This document shows, in pieces, positions 15,784-24,433 of a stretch of DNA of 57,218 bases (positions are counted from its first letter, which is position 1; each line of letters begins with the position of its first letter). Made by a program: the position numbers and the translations under genes. The notes under the pieces are model-generated. The model made no database searches. It was not told the origin of the DNA and saw nothing but the letters and a program-made list of their open reading frames with translations. This DNA comes from Mycobacteriales bacterium (GTDB taxonomy: Bacteria; Actinomycetota; Actinomycetes; JAFAQI01; DASSKL01): positions 1 through 57,218 of the forward strand of contig DASSKL010000093.1 in the NCBI GenBank assembly GCA_035690485.1, read 5' to 3'.

Positions 15784-17250
15784 CTAGGGCCAGGGCACCT
15801 CGCCGAACGGCGAGGGCAGTCCGAGCTTGCCGGGGTTGAGGATGCCGTGCGGGTCCAGTGCCTGCTTGACGGCGACGAGCATGTCGTAGGCAGGGCCCAG
15901 CGCCTCGCCCACGAACCGGGACCGGTTGAGACCGACCCCGTGGTGGTGCGACAGCGACCCGCCCGCTTCGAGGACGGCGCGGGTGCCGGCGTCCCACACG
16001 GCACGGTAGTAGTCCTCGCGCGCGTCGGGCTCGACCATGGCCCCGAACGTGAAGTAGAGGCAGCCGCCGTCGACGTAGGAGTGCGACTGGTGCGCCGAGG
16101 CCGCCGCCGTGCCCTTGACCGCGAGCATCGCGGCGACCGTCCGCTCGTAGATCGCCGGCAGCGCCGACCAGGGGCCGGTGACCTCCATGGTGTCGACGAC
16201 GTAACCGCGGCTGATGAGGGCCTCGAGGGCGGAGACGTCGTTGCGGTGGGTAAGCCACCGGTCGACCAGCGCGTCGTCGAGCCGCTGCGCCTGCGCGCAC
16301 TCCTCGCCGACGACGTGCAGCACCGCGTCGACCAGCCTCGGGTCGCCCTCGTCGAGGGCGAGCAGCACGTTGGTCTCGACGTCGAACGACCGCTTCGACT
16401 CGACCTCGTCGTAGAGCCGGAAGACCGCCGGCGTCGCGCCGCGTCGCAGCACCCGGCGCATCGCGTCGAGTGCTGCGATGAACGACGGGAAGCCCCACGC
16501 GCCCCGGCGCTCCGCCGTCGGCAGCGGGTGGGCGCGCAGCCGTGCCCCGACGATGACGCCGAGCGTCCCCTCCGAGCCGACGAACAGCTGGGTCAGGTCC
16601 GGCCCGACCGCCTGCCTGGGCTGGTCACCGGTCGTGATGTGGCGCCCGTCGGCCAGGACGACGTCCAGGCCGGCCACGATGTCCTCGATCTTGCCGTAGC
16701 GGGTGGAGTACTGCCCCGCACCGCGGCACGCCAGCCAGCCGCCGACTGTCGAGATCGCCACCGACTGCGGCCAGTGCCCGACGGTCAGCCGGTGCTCGCT
16801 GCGCAGCTCGTCCTCGAACACGTCGCCGTAGGTGCCGGGCAGCACGTCGACGAGCAGTGACGCGTCGTCGACGTCGCGGATGCCGGCGAGCTGCTGGAGG
16901 TCGAGGAGCACCCCGCCGTACGCCGGGACCGCCGCGCCGCACACGCCGCTGCGGCCGGCCGCGGGCGTGACCGGGATGCGCGCGTCGTCGCAGACGCGCA
17001 GGACGGCCGCGACCTCCTGGGCCGACGTGGGGACGGCCACCGCTGCCGGTCGCGCGGTCGTCCTGCCCTGCGCGGCCCAGATCAGCGACAGCGGCCACCA
17101 GTCGCGGCCGGCCTCGTCGATGCCGTCGACAAGCACGGTCGCGCAGCCGTCGCGCAAGCGCTGCAGGACCGGGTCGGGCACGTCGACGCCGGCGGGCAGC
17201 CGGGCCGGTGCGGCTGCCGGGTCGGCGAGCCCGATCGGCAGCTCCCTCAT
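15784..17250 (-). CDS. FAD-linked oxidase, alkyldihydroxyacetonephosphate synthase-like
   Basis: A 488-residue flavoprotein of the PCMH/VAO family. The FAD-binding half shows RPAAVAVPTSAQEVAAVLR, PVTPAAGRSGV, VGHWPQSVAISTVGGWLACRG and GPDLTQLFVGSEGTLGVI. The C-terminal half carries SHHHGVG, the histidine motif seen in alkyl-DHAP synthase and glycolate-oxidase relatives. Bacterial homologs (for example Rv3107c, named AgpS) are not all ether-lipid enzymes. The ATG overlaps the glpD stop by four bases (ATGA), so it is translated together with it. A role in glycerol or ether-lipid metabolism is inferred from context. It may instead oxidise a hydroxy acid. Confidence 0.82.
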   Translation of the reverse strand: MRELPIGLADPAAAPARLPAGVDVPDPVLQRLRDGCATVLVDGIDEAGRDWWPLSLIWAAQGRTTARPAAVAVPTSAQEVAAVLRVCDDARIPVTPAAGRSGVCGAAVPAYGGVLLDLQQLAGIRDVDDASLLVDVLPGTYGDVFEDELRSEHRLTVGHWPQSVAISTVGGWLACRGAGQYSTRYGKIEDIVAGLDVVLADGRHITTGDQPRQAVGPDLTQLFVGSEGTLGVIVGARLRAHPLPTAERRGAWGFPSFIAALDAMRRVLRRGATPAVFRLYDEVESKRSFDVETNVLLALDEGDPRLVDAVLHVVGEECAQAQRLDDALVDRWLTHRNDVSALEALISRGYVVDTMEVTGPWSALPAIYERTVAAMLAVKGTAAASAHQSHSYVDGGCLYFTFGAMVEPDAREDYYRAVWDAGTRAVLEAGGSLSHHHGVGLNRSRFVGEALGPAYDMLVAVKQALDPHGILNPGKLGLPSPFGEVPWP

Positions 17251-18863
17251 GCGCGGACCAGGTCGTGGTCGGCGGCCACCGTCGCTCGGAAATCCTTGAC
17301 CTGCTTGGCCTTCTCGTCCTCCGACCAGCCGAGAATTGGCCCGACGAGGTCGGCCACCGCGTCGGCAGCGGCCACTGCCGCGGCGCGGTCGAGCAGCCGG
17401 GCGCGGGTGCGCCGCGACAGCACGTCATCGACGCTGCGGGCCATCTCGGCGCGCACGGCGTAGACGGCCTCCGCCTTCAGGTAGGGCAGGCCCGGCACCA
17501 GAGGCTCGGCGAGCGTCGCGTCTTCGTAGGTCAGCCCGAGCACAGCCGCGGCCTCCCCGCCGTAACGACCGGCGAGATGGGTGCGCACCGGGTCCCCGGA
17601 CCGCGCGAACGGCTCGTGGCCGCCGGCGCCCACCAGGCGCAGCCGCACCGTCGGGCATCGTCCTCGGCGCACTCCCAGCGACCTCTGCACCGCGTCGATC
17701 GTGTCCTCCGCCATCTGCCGGTAGGTGGTGAGCTTGCCGCCGATGACCGTGACCACCCCGGACGGCGAGGTCACGACCTGGTGCCGCCGTGACAGGTCCG
17801 CAGTGCGGGCCGTGCTGCCGCGCACCAGCGGCCGAAGCCCGGCCCACGTGCCGACGACGTCCTGCGATGACACCGGCTCGGCGAGGGACGCGTTGACCGC
17901 CCCGAGCAGGTAGTCGACCTCCTCGCTCGTCGTCCGGGGCGTGTCGGGCGGGCCGTCGTCGTCGGTGTCGGTGGTGCCGATGTAGGCGTGGTCGCCCCAC
18001 GGGGCGACGAAGATCGAGCGCCGGTCGCCGGGTACCGGCAGGATCACCGCGATGTCGTTGCCGAGCAGCCGTCGGGGCAGCACCACGTGCACCCCCTTGG
18101 CCTGCCGGATCGTGTCGGGATCGTGCCCCTCGTCGAGGGTCCGCACCTCGTCGGCCCAGACCCCGGCGGCATTGACGATCGCGCGGCAGGTCACGTCGAT
18201 GCGCTCGCCGTCGGCCTCGACGACCGCGCCGCACACCCGGCCGGCCGCGTCCTTGCGCACTGCGACCAGCCGGCAGCCGTTGGCGAGCACGGCGCCGTGC
18301 TCCAGCGCCGCGGTGCGCGCGATCGTCAGCGTCAGCCGAGCGTCGTCAGCGGCCGCGTCGTAGTAGAGGTACGCCGAGACCAGCCGGCCGCGCCGCAGCG
18401 TCGGCATGTGGGCGTGCGCCTCGGCGGCGGACAGCCGCTTGTGCACCTTGCCGATGCGGGCGCCGCCGGTGACGTCGTACATCCACATCGAGGTACCGAG
18501 CACCCGGGCGACCTTGGCCGGCACGATGCCGCCCTTGCCGAACATCGGCAGCAGGAACGGCAGCACCTGCACCAGGTGCGGGGCGTTGCGCATGAGCCGG
18601 CGGCGTTCGCGCAACGCCTCGTAGACCAGACGGACGTCGCCCTGCTGCAGGTAGCGCAGCCCGCCGTGCACGAACTTCGACGACCGCGACGACGTGCCCG
18701 AGGCGAAGTCGTCCTTCTCCACGAGGGCGGTGCGCAGCCCGCGGGCCGCCGCGTCGAGTGCGCAGCCGACGCCGGTGATGCCGCCACCGACGACGAGCAC
18801 GTCGAACTGCTCGTCGGCGAGACGGCGCAGCGCAATGGTCCGGTCGAACGTCACGGGCGGCAT
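17247..18863 (-). CDS. glpD: Glycerol-3-phosphate dehydrogenase (FAD-dependent)
   Basis: A 538-residue GlpD. The FAD dinucleotide motif VLVVGGGITGVGCALDAAARG sits near residue 20, followed by the family segments GTSSRSSKFVHGGLRYLQQG, KGVHVVLPRRLLGND and VVTVIGGKLTTYRQMAEDT. The C-terminal GlpO-like helical domain is present. The enzyme oxidises glycerol 3-phosphate to DHAP at the membrane and passes electrons to quinone. It is first in an operon with the AGPS-like and kinase genes, which together would take glycerol to DHAP. A possible short hairpin lies just upstream (18855-18891) between this gene and the small gene before it. Start ATG at 18863, with GGCGGC rather than a strong Shine-Dalgarno. 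Confidence 0.92.
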   Translation of the reverse strand: MPPVTFDRTIALRRLADEQFDVLVVGGGITGVGCALDAAARGLRTALVEKDDFASGTSSRSSKFVHGGLRYLQQGDVRLVYEALRERRRLMRNAPHLVQVLPFLLPMFGKGGIVPAKVARVLGTSMWMYDVTGGARIGKVHKRLSAAEAHAHMPTLRRGRLVSAYLYYDAAADDARLTLTIARTAALEHGAVLANGCRLVAVRKDAAGRVCGAVVEADGERIDVTCRAIVNAAGVWADEVRTLDEGHDPDTIRQAKGVHVVLPRRLLGNDIAVILPVPGDRRSIFVAPWGDHAYIGTTDTDDDGPPDTPRTTSEEVDYLLGAVNASLAEPVSSQDVVGTWAGLRPLVRGSTARTADLSRRHQVVTSPSGVVTVIGGKLTTYRQMAEDTIDAVQRSLGVRRGRCPTVRLRLVGAGGHEPFARSGDPVRTHLAGRYGGEAAAVLGLTYEDATLAEPLVPGLPYLKAEAVYAVRAEMARSVDDVLSRRTRARLLDRAAAVAAADAVADLVGPILGWSEDEKAKQVKDFRATVAADHDLVRA

Positions 18864-18896
18864 CCTCCCGCATCGAGGAGGCGGGCCGCCCCAGAC

Positions 18897-19151
18897 CTAC
18901 TGCGGCCGGCCGGTCATCGGCCGGCGGAGCACCTGCAGGTGCTCGTCGCTGGCTGCTTCCTGCCCGACGAAGTCGTAGACGACGCCGGGCTGGTCGTTGC
19001 CGCGCACCTGGGTCTGCTCGCCGGTGTCCTCGTAGATGTCGACGAGCCCCGGCGCCTCGGAGGCGACGATGACCCGGGTCACCTCCGGCGCCACCGTGAG
19101 GGTGTTGCCGTCTCGCGCGCCGCCGCGCAGCACCACGATGCGATCTGCCAT
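18897..19151 (-). CDS. Small conserved-looking hypothetical protein
   Basis: About 84 residues from ATG 19151; a GTG nine bases upstream (19160) is the longer option. The protein begins MADRIVVLRGGARDGNT and is acidic, beta-strand-like, without membrane segments, cysteines or a known motif. It begins 9 bases after the LuxR-type regulator stop on the same strand and precedes glpD by 33 bases, so it may be made from the same transcript. GC bias at third codon positions agrees with a real gene. Function unknown. Confidence 0.6.
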   Translation of the reverse strand: MADRIVVLRGGARDGNTLTVAPEVTRVIVASEAPGLVDIYEDTGEQTQVRGNDQPGVVYDFVGQEAASDEHLQVLRRPMTGRPQ

Positions 19152-19160
19152 GAGGCCCAC

Positions 19161-22073
19161 CTACCCGCGGTCGGCGGCTACCAGTCCATGCCGGTGGGCG
19201 TAGGCCGCGGCCTCGCCCCGGCCTGCGACGCCGAGCTTGGCCAGGATGTTGGAGACGTGCACGCTGGCGGTCTTGGCGGAGATGAACAGCTCCTCCGCGA
19301 TCTGCCGGTTGCTGCGTCCGGCCGCGACCAGCAGCAGCACCTCGTGCTCGCGCGGGGTCAGCGGGTCGTCGGCCGGCGCCCGGCTGGCGGGCAGCGTCGC
19401 GAGCACGCCCGTCCGCCGGGCCAGCGCACGGATGCGGTCGAGCAGCACCCGAGCCTGCAGCGGTTCGGCCAGCGTGGTGGCCTGCTCGAGCAGCGGGCCG
19501 ACCTCGCCGCGGCGACCGTCGAAGGCGGCGGCGCGGGCGCGCCCGTAGAGGACCTGCGCCCGCAGGTAGGGCTGGTCGACGATCGCCCAGGCGCCGACCG
19601 CTGCGGCCCAAGGTTCGTCGCGGTGGTCACCGGCCGCAAGCGCCAGCTGCGCCTCGAGCAACGCGGCATAGGCGTGGCCCGGGGCCGTGAGGCAGCGCAG
19701 CCCGGCGGCGGCGGTGCGGATCTCGGTGGCGCCCGCCGCCGCGACCTCGCCCGGCGGCAGGTCGGTGACGATTCCGGCGGCGGCGGCGAGCAGTGCCCAC
19801 CCGTCGAGGCCGACCGGCCGGTCGAGGTCGGCGTAGACCGGTCGTAGCTGGGCGAGTGCCGCCGCCGGGTCGGTGCGGGCCGTGAGCTCCGCCGTCACCG
19901 CCGCCAGCGGCAGCAGGAACTGACGGCCGCGGTAGGCCCGGGCCAGCAGCGGGCGGGTCGCCGCGATGCGCTCGCGGGCGGTGTCGTCGTCGCCGCGAGC
20001 GAGCGCGAGCTGTGCGGAGACCTCGAGCAGCGTCAGCGCGTTGATGCCGGGCGGGTCCTGCGACAACGCGTCGTCGATCACCTCGGCGGCGGCATCCCAG
20101 TGGCCGAGCGCGAAGAGGCACCCGGCGAGGTTGCCGGCCGCGAACGCCACGTGGGTGCGGATGTAGCCGACGCTGCGGGCGACCGCCATGCTCTGCCGGG
20201 TCGCCGCGGCCGCGTCCTCGTAGCGACCGAGAGCCGAGTGCAGCGCACCGAGGTTGGTGAGCACCCGGGTGTGCAGCCACGGGTCGTCGACCTCGGGCAG
20301 CAATCGTCGCGCCTCGTCGAAGGCCGCGAGGCCTGCCTCGCTGTCGCCGAGCACACCCACGTCGAGGCCCTGCGTGACCAGCGCATCGATCTGGGTGCGC
20401 ACGTCACCGACCTCGCGGGCGACCGCGAGCGCCCGCGCCGCGACGTCCCGCGACTCCTCGAAGTCGGAGGCCTGCATGAGTGCCGCCGCCAGCCGCGCCA
20501 GCACATCCGCGCGTTCGGCGGTCGGCGGGGTCGCGGGCATCAACCGCTCGGCGGCCCGGATGGCATCGAGTGCGTCGGGGCGGCCCAGCGCGTTGAGCAA
20601 CCAGCCGCGGCGGGCCGTCAGCAGCGCCGCGCAGGCGGGGTCTGCAGCGGGGTCGACGTCCGCGAGCGCGGCGTCGGTCAGTGCGAGCGCCCGGTCGTGG
20701 ACACCCGCGCGCATCGCCGCCTGGGCAGCTCGGTCGACCAGGTCGGACCGCGCGGTGTCGCCGTGCGGCGCGGCGTCCCACAGCTCGAGGGCGCGTTCGA
20801 GCGCTTTGTGCTCCTCGGCGTGGGCGAACACGTCGTGCGCCTCGTCGGCAGCGGTGAGAAGCGCGGGTAGCGCGCGGGCGGTGTCGTGGGCGGCGTAGCG
20901 GTGGTGGGCGATCTCGATCGCGACCCGCGTGCGGCCCGCCAGCGCCGGGTCGTCCTGCAACGCGTCGGCGTAGGCCGTGTGCAGGCGGGCGTGCTCGCCT
21001 GGCAGCAGCTCCTGGTGCAGCGCCTCGCCCACCAGCGCGTGGCGGAACGTGTAGCCGTCGTTGTCGTCGTCGATGCGCAGCACGCCGGCGGACACCGCCT
21101 CGCGCAGGTCGGCGGTGAGGTCGTCGTGGGGCAGCCCGGCGACCCGGGCGAGCAGCTGGTAGCCGATGAGCCGGCTGCCGACCGACGCGACGCGCAGCAC
21201 CTGCTGGGTGCGGTCGGGCAGCCGGTCGACGCGGGCGAGCAGCACCTCGCGCAACGTCTCGGGCACGCAGTCGGCCGCCTCGTCCCGACAGCAGACGAGC
21301 TCCTCGACGAAGAACGCGTTGCCCTCGGACCGCTGGTAGATCTGCTCGACGGCCGCCGCGCTCGGGAGGGTGCCGTTGATGCCGCGCAGGAGCTCGGTGA
21401 CCTCTGCCCGCGTGAACCGCTCGAGCTGCATCCGACGGATGCCGCGCAGCCGGTCCATCTCGGCGACGAACCGCCGCAGCGGGTGGCCTCGGCCCAGCTC
21501 GTCGGTCCGGTAGGTGGCGACCACCAGCAGGCGGATGTCGCCCGCCGCCCGCGCGAGGTAGGAGAGCAGGTCGCGGGTCGCGCCGTCCGCCCAGTGCAGG
21601 TCCTCGACCGCCAGCACCACGGGTCGCTCGTCGGCGAGGTGGGCGAGCAGCTGCAGCAGCGCGTCGTACAGCCCGGCGGTGCCGCCCGAAGGGTCGGCCG
21701 GTGACGGCGCGGCGGCGGCGCCGTCACCGATCTCAGGCAGAAGCCGGGCGAGCTCCGCCCGCCGGGTGCCGGCCAGCTCGGCGACCGCGTCGAGACCGCG
21801 CCCGCGGGCCAGGCCGCGCAGGGCGGCGACGGCGGGCGCGAACGGCACGCCGTCGCCGCCGAACTCCACGCAGCCGCCGCGGAGCACCTGCACGTCGGAG
21901 CCGGTCAGCCCGGCGAGGAACTCCTCGACCAACCGGCTCTTCCCGACGCCGGCCTCCCCGCCGACGAGCACGGTGGAGGGCAGGCCGGCGGCAGCGTCGG
22001 CCAGGGCGTCACGCAGTGCAGCCAGCTGCTCGCGACGCCCCACGAACACCGGGCTCACCAAGCGACCATCCAT
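19161..22073 (-). CDS. LAL/MalT-type LuxR-family ATPase regulator
   Basis: A 970-residue regulator. The N-terminal AAA/STAND ATPase has FVGRREQLAALRDAL, Walker A LVGGEAGVGKSRLVEEF (about residue 40) and Walker B PVVLAVEDLHWADG. A long helical TPR-like middle follows (repeats such as GRYEDAAAATRQSMAVARSVG). The C-terminal LuxR helix-turn-helix is LTPREHEVLLLVAAGRSNRQ then IAEELFISAKTASVHVSNIL. Such proteins sense a ligand through the TPR part and switch on nearby genes in an ATP-dependent way. The glycerol genes lie directly downstream on the same strand and could be targets, but this is inference. A possible 68-residue ORF overlaps the first 65 bases. Confidence 0.92.
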   Translation of the reverse strand: MDGRLVSPVFVGRREQLAALRDALADAAAGLPSTVLVGGEAGVGKSRLVEEFLAGLTGSDVQVLRGGCVEFGGDGVPFAPAVAALRGLARGRGLDAVAELAGTRRAELARLLPEIGDGAAAAPSPADPSGGTAGLYDALLQLLAHLADERPVVLAVEDLHWADGATRDLLSYLARAAGDIRLLVVATYRTDELGRGHPLRRFVAEMDRLRGIRRMQLERFTRAEVTELLRGINGTLPSAAAVEQIYQRSEGNAFFVEELVCCRDEAADCVPETLREVLLARVDRLPDRTQQVLRVASVGSRLIGYQLLARVAGLPHDDLTADLREAVSAGVLRIDDDNDGYTFRHALVGEALHQELLPGEHARLHTAYADALQDDPALAGRTRVAIEIAHHRYAAHDTARALPALLTAADEAHDVFAHAEEHKALERALELWDAAPHGDTARSDLVDRAAQAAMRAGVHDRALALTDAALADVDPAADPACAALLTARRGWLLNALGRPDALDAIRAAERLMPATPPTAERADVLARLAAALMQASDFEESRDVAARALAVAREVGDVRTQIDALVTQGLDVGVLGDSEAGLAAFDEARRLLPEVDDPWLHTRVLTNLGALHSALGRYEDAAAATRQSMAVARSVGYIRTHVAFAAGNLAGCLFALGHWDAAAEVIDDALSQDPPGINALTLLEVSAQLALARGDDDTARERIAATRPLLARAYRGRQFLLPLAAVTAELTARTDPAAALAQLRPVYADLDRPVGLDGWALLAAAAGIVTDLPPGEVAAAGATEIRTAAAGLRCLTAPGHAYAALLEAQLALAAGDHRDEPWAAAVGAWAIVDQPYLRAQVLYGRARAAAFDGRRGEVGPLLEQATTLAEPLQARVLLDRIRALARRTGVLATLPASRAPADDPLTPREHEVLLLVAAGRSNRQIAEELFISAKTASVHVSNILAKLGVAGRGEAAAYAHRHGLVAADRG

Positions 22074-22215
22074 CCGTTCGATCGTTGCACGCAGCGGCTG
22101 CTGCGCGGCGAGCTTCGCGACGGGCCAGCCGCGCCTTGCGGACCTGCCGATGGCGCGCTGCCTCCCGCATCAGCTGGCTGCGTCGCTGGTCAACGACTGC
22201 GCCGACGTCGTACAT
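22009..22215 (-). CDS. Possible small basic protein overlapping the LAL regulator start
   Basis: ATG at 22215 with a strong Shine-Dalgarno (GGGAGG, 5 bases upstream) opens 68 residues beginning MYDVGAVVDQRRSQLMREAA and rich in Arg and Ala (ARHRQVRKARLARREARR). Short proteins with a MYD start and an Arg/Ala helix are common in Actinobacteria, without known function. It overlaps the regulator's first 65 bases in another frame on the same strand, so either the overlap is real translational coupling or the regulator starts later. The ribosome site is the main support. Confidence 0.5.
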   Translation of the reverse strand: MYDVGAVVDQRRSQLMREAARHRQVRKARLARREARRAAAAACNDRTDGWSLGEPGVRGASRAAGCTA

Positions 22216-22286
22216 GGCTGCCTCCCGGTCGTCCTTGCCTCTGTGTCCAGGTTCGATCTGAGGTGGGGCCCCGCACATCGGGCAGA

Positions 22287-22332
22287 GTCCTTATTTCTCG
22301 GCGGACTAGGCCAATTGGGTTGGTCCTTATTT
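22287..22332. repeat. Direct repeat GTCCTTATTT in the divergent control region
   Basis: GTCCTTATTT occurs at 22287-22296 and 22323-22332, 36 bases apart, in an AT-richer patch of the intergenic region 22216-22413. The spacing is close to a multiple of helical turns, suggesting a regulator-binding pair or promoter elements for one of the divergent genes. No convincing -35/-10 pair could be picked. The rest of this stretch shows nothing else. Confidence 0.4.
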
Positions 22333-22413
22333 GTGGTGAGAGGCACGTGAACGCGCCGGATGTCACCGCCGTTCGGCCCTTGAGTGCGCGCGCAACGTGC
22401 CGAGTCCAGACCT

Positions 22414-23172
22414 ATGGCACTCGCCCAGGTGTTGTTCCAGCGGATGGGCGGCAGTGGGCTTCCCGCCGTGCGGGAGGCGGCCGCGGCGCTCGGCGTCCTG
22501 CGGGCCCAGCAGGGCCACGCGGTCACCGGCCTGGTCGAGCAGCTGCTCGCCCTCCGGGGCGTCGCGGAGGAGGCAGCCGCCGATGTCGCGACGCTGGCCG
22601 CGATCGAGGCGTACGTCGACGAGCTCACGGCGATCCTGCAGCAGCAGGCGACCCGCGACCCGCTCACCGGACTGCCCAATCGCGCGGCCTTCACCGAGGC
22701 GCTTCGGCACGAGGTCGACGCGGCTGCGCGCGGCACGGCGCCGGCGCTGCTGCTGGTTGACCTCGACGCGTTCAAGGCCGTTAACGACACCGACGGGCAC
22801 CTCGCCGGCGACGCGGTTCTGGTCGCCGTCGCCGAGGTGCTGACCGGCGCGGTGCGCAAGGGCGACGTTGTCGCCCGGCTCGGCGGCGACGAGTTCGCGA
22901 TCGTGCTGCCCCGCACCGGCCGGCGCCGGGCGACAGGCGTGGCCCGCCGCATCGTCGACGCGTCGCGGACGGCGCCGGGGCTTGCGAGCGAGCACGCTCG
23001 GGTGACGTTCAGCCTCGGTGTCGCGTGGCTGCGTGACCCCGTCGACCCGGCCGAGCTCATCGCCGTCGCCGACGCCGCGCTCTACCGGGTCAAGGACGCG
23101 GGCGGAGACGACCTCGGGGTGGGCCGGACCTCGGACCGAGCCATCGACGTCCCCATCCCGGAGCAGCGGTGA
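22414..23172 (+). CDS. Diguanylate cyclase (GGDEF) with intact I-site
   Basis: About 252 residues from ATG 22414 (a GTG 30 bases upstream is possible). An N-terminal helical part of about 80 residues (VREAAAALGVLRAQQGHAV) leads into a GGDEF domain: TRDPLTGLPNRAAF, LLLVDLDAFKAVNDTDGH, then ARLGGDEFAIVLP with the active-site GGDEF. RKGD lies exactly five residues before GGDEF, the RxxD inhibitory I-site. The enzyme should make c-di-GMP from two GTP and be product-inhibited. No membrane segment or sensor fold is recognised. Its stop overlaps the GTG of the next gene (GTGA), so both are likely co-expressed. RsiG, a known c-di-GMP effector, is encoded 11 kb upstream. Confidence 0.92.
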   Translation: MALAQVLFQRMGGSGLPAVREAAAALGVLRAQQGHAVTGLVEQLLALRGVAEEAAADVATLAAIEAYVDELTAILQQQATRDPLTGLPNRAAFTEALRHEVDAAARGTAPALLLVDLDAFKAVNDTDGHLAGDAVLVAVAEVLTGAVRKGDVVARLGGDEFAIVLPRTGRRRATGVARRIVDASRTAPGLASEHARVTFSLGVAWLRDPVDPAELIAVADAALYRVKDAGGDDLGVGRTSDRAIDVPIPEQR

Positions 23173-23906
23173 GCCGCCAGCGCTGTCGTGGCTGGCTGCT
23201 GGTGCGGCTGGCCGGCCGACTCGCGCCCGACGAGCAGGCCGCGGCGCAGCGGCATCTCGTCCTCTGCACGCAGTGCGGGCCCGAGCTGGCGGCCGAGCGG
23301 CGCGCCCGTCGGGCGGCTGCCGCCGGCGCCTCGGTCGCGGTGTCCGGCGCAGGTGCGGGCACCGGGGTGTCCCTGCTGACCGGTGCTGCTGCGAGCACAG
23401 CGGCCAAGGCGGGCATCGCGCTCGCGATCGGGGCGGTCGCCGCCGCGGGCGGGGTCGCTGCCGTCGACGGCGCGGTGTCGTCGCCGGCCCACCACCACCG
23501 GGCGCCGGTGCAGCGCGCGACCTCCGGGGCCACTCCGACCGTTGACGCCGGCAACGTCGGGGCGATCCCCACGACGCTGGTCCCGTCGGCCGCTCCGTCG
23601 TACCTCCCGAGCGTCGCACCGACCGCCTCGCCGACGCCCGCCGCCAAGCCGCTGACCGATCAGCTGGGAGGGACGCTCGACGCGCCGCTGACCACCGACG
23701 GAGGCGGGCTCCCGGCGCTGTCCACGCTGCCCAGCGTCCTGCCGTCGCTGCCGGCGCCGTCGTCCGTGCTCCCCTCGGCGCTGCCGTCGGTGCTGCCGTC
23801 GACCCTGGTGCCGTCGTTGCCACTGCCGTCCCCGTCGCTCGACCCGCTGCTCGGCCTGCCGCTCGGCGCTGTCGACGGAGTGCTCGGCGGCGTCGTCGGT
23901 TCCTGA
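23169..23906 (+). CDS. Membrane protein with N-terminal zinc-finger-like (ZAS) motif and Pro/Ser-rich tail
   Basis: A 245-residue protein. The N-terminus has a His-x3-Cys-x2-Cys motif (HLVLCTQCGPEL), the pattern of zinc anti-sigma (ZAS/zf-HC2) domains. A hydrophobic segment follows (AKAGIALAIGAVAAAGGVAAV, about residues 78-98), then an external part rich in Pro, Ser and Thr with LPSVLPS-type repeats. The layout is that of a membrane-bound anti-sigma factor, but no sigma gene is adjacent; instead it is translationally coupled to the diguanylate cyclase. It may hold the cyclase or another partner at the membrane. The role is inferred. Confidence 0.65.
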   Translation: MSRQRCRGWLLVRLAGRLAPDEQAAAQRHLVLCTQCGPELAAERRARRAAAAGASVAVSGAGAGTGVSLLTGAAASTAAKAGIALAIGAVAAAGGVAAVDGAVSSPAHHHRAPVQRATSGATPTVDAGNVGAIPTTLVPSAAPSYLPSVAPTASPTPAAKPLTDQLGGTLDAPLTTDGGGLPALSTLPSVLPSLPAPSSVLPSALPSVLPSTLVPSLPLPSPSLDPLLGLPLGAVDGVLGGVVGS

Positions 23907-23920
23907 CGCACACTGGGCGC

Positions 23921-24430
23921 GTGCAGATCCGGCTCGTCCAGGGCGACATCGTCGACCAGCAGGTCGACGCCGTGGTCAACGCGGCCAACAACTCGCTGCT
24001 GGGCGGCGGCGGTGTCGACGGGGCCCTCCTACGGGCCGGCGGCGACGTGCAGATGCAGGGCCGGCTGCGGCTGCGTGAGACCGACTGGCCCGACGGCCTG
24101 CCGACCGGGCAGGCGGCGGCGTCCGAGGCGGGCGACCTGGCCGCCCGCTGGGTCATCCACGTCGTGGGTCCGGTCCACTCGACCCGCGAGGACAGGTCGC
24201 ACCTCCTGGTGTCCTGCTACCGCGAGGCCCTGCGGGTCGCCGACGAGCTCGGCTGCCGCAGCGTCGCGTTTCCCGCGGTGTCGGCGGGCGTCTACGGCTG
24301 GCCGATGGGCGACGCGGCCCGGGTCGCGGTGCACACCGTGCGCGCAACGGCGACGCGGGTCGAGGAGGCCCGCTTCGTGCTGTTCAGTGCCGAGGCCTAC
24401 ACGGCGTTCGCTACCGCGTTGACGGCCTAG
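23921..24430 (+). CDS. Macrodomain protein, O-acetyl-ADP-ribose deacetylase-like
   Basis: A 169-residue macrodomain. The ADP-ribose-binding elements are present: IRLVQGDIVDQQVDAVVNAAN, the glycine-rich loop SLLGGGGVDGALLRAGG, and SVAFPAVSAGVYGWPMGDAA. This is the YmdB-type order, and members hydrolyse O-acetyl-ADP-ribose or remove ADP-ribose from proteins. GTG start, 14 bases after the membrane-protein gene. No partner ADP-ribosyltransferase is nearby. Function within the cluster is unknown. Confidence 0.9.
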   Translation: MQIRLVQGDIVDQQVDAVVNAANNSLLGGGGVDGALLRAGGDVQMQGRLRLRETDWPDGLPTGQAAASEAGDLAARWVIHVVGPVHSTREDRSHLLVSCYREALRVADELGCRSVAFPAVSAGVYGWPMGDAARVAVHTVRATATRVEEARFVLFSAEAYTAFATALTA

Positions 24431-24433
24431 GGC

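Noticed and set aside
18855-18891. Terminator between the small gene and glpD
   Set aside because: A short GGGCGGC/GCCGCCC stem exists, but it overlaps the glpD start and the genes may be co-transcribed, so it is only noted under glpD.
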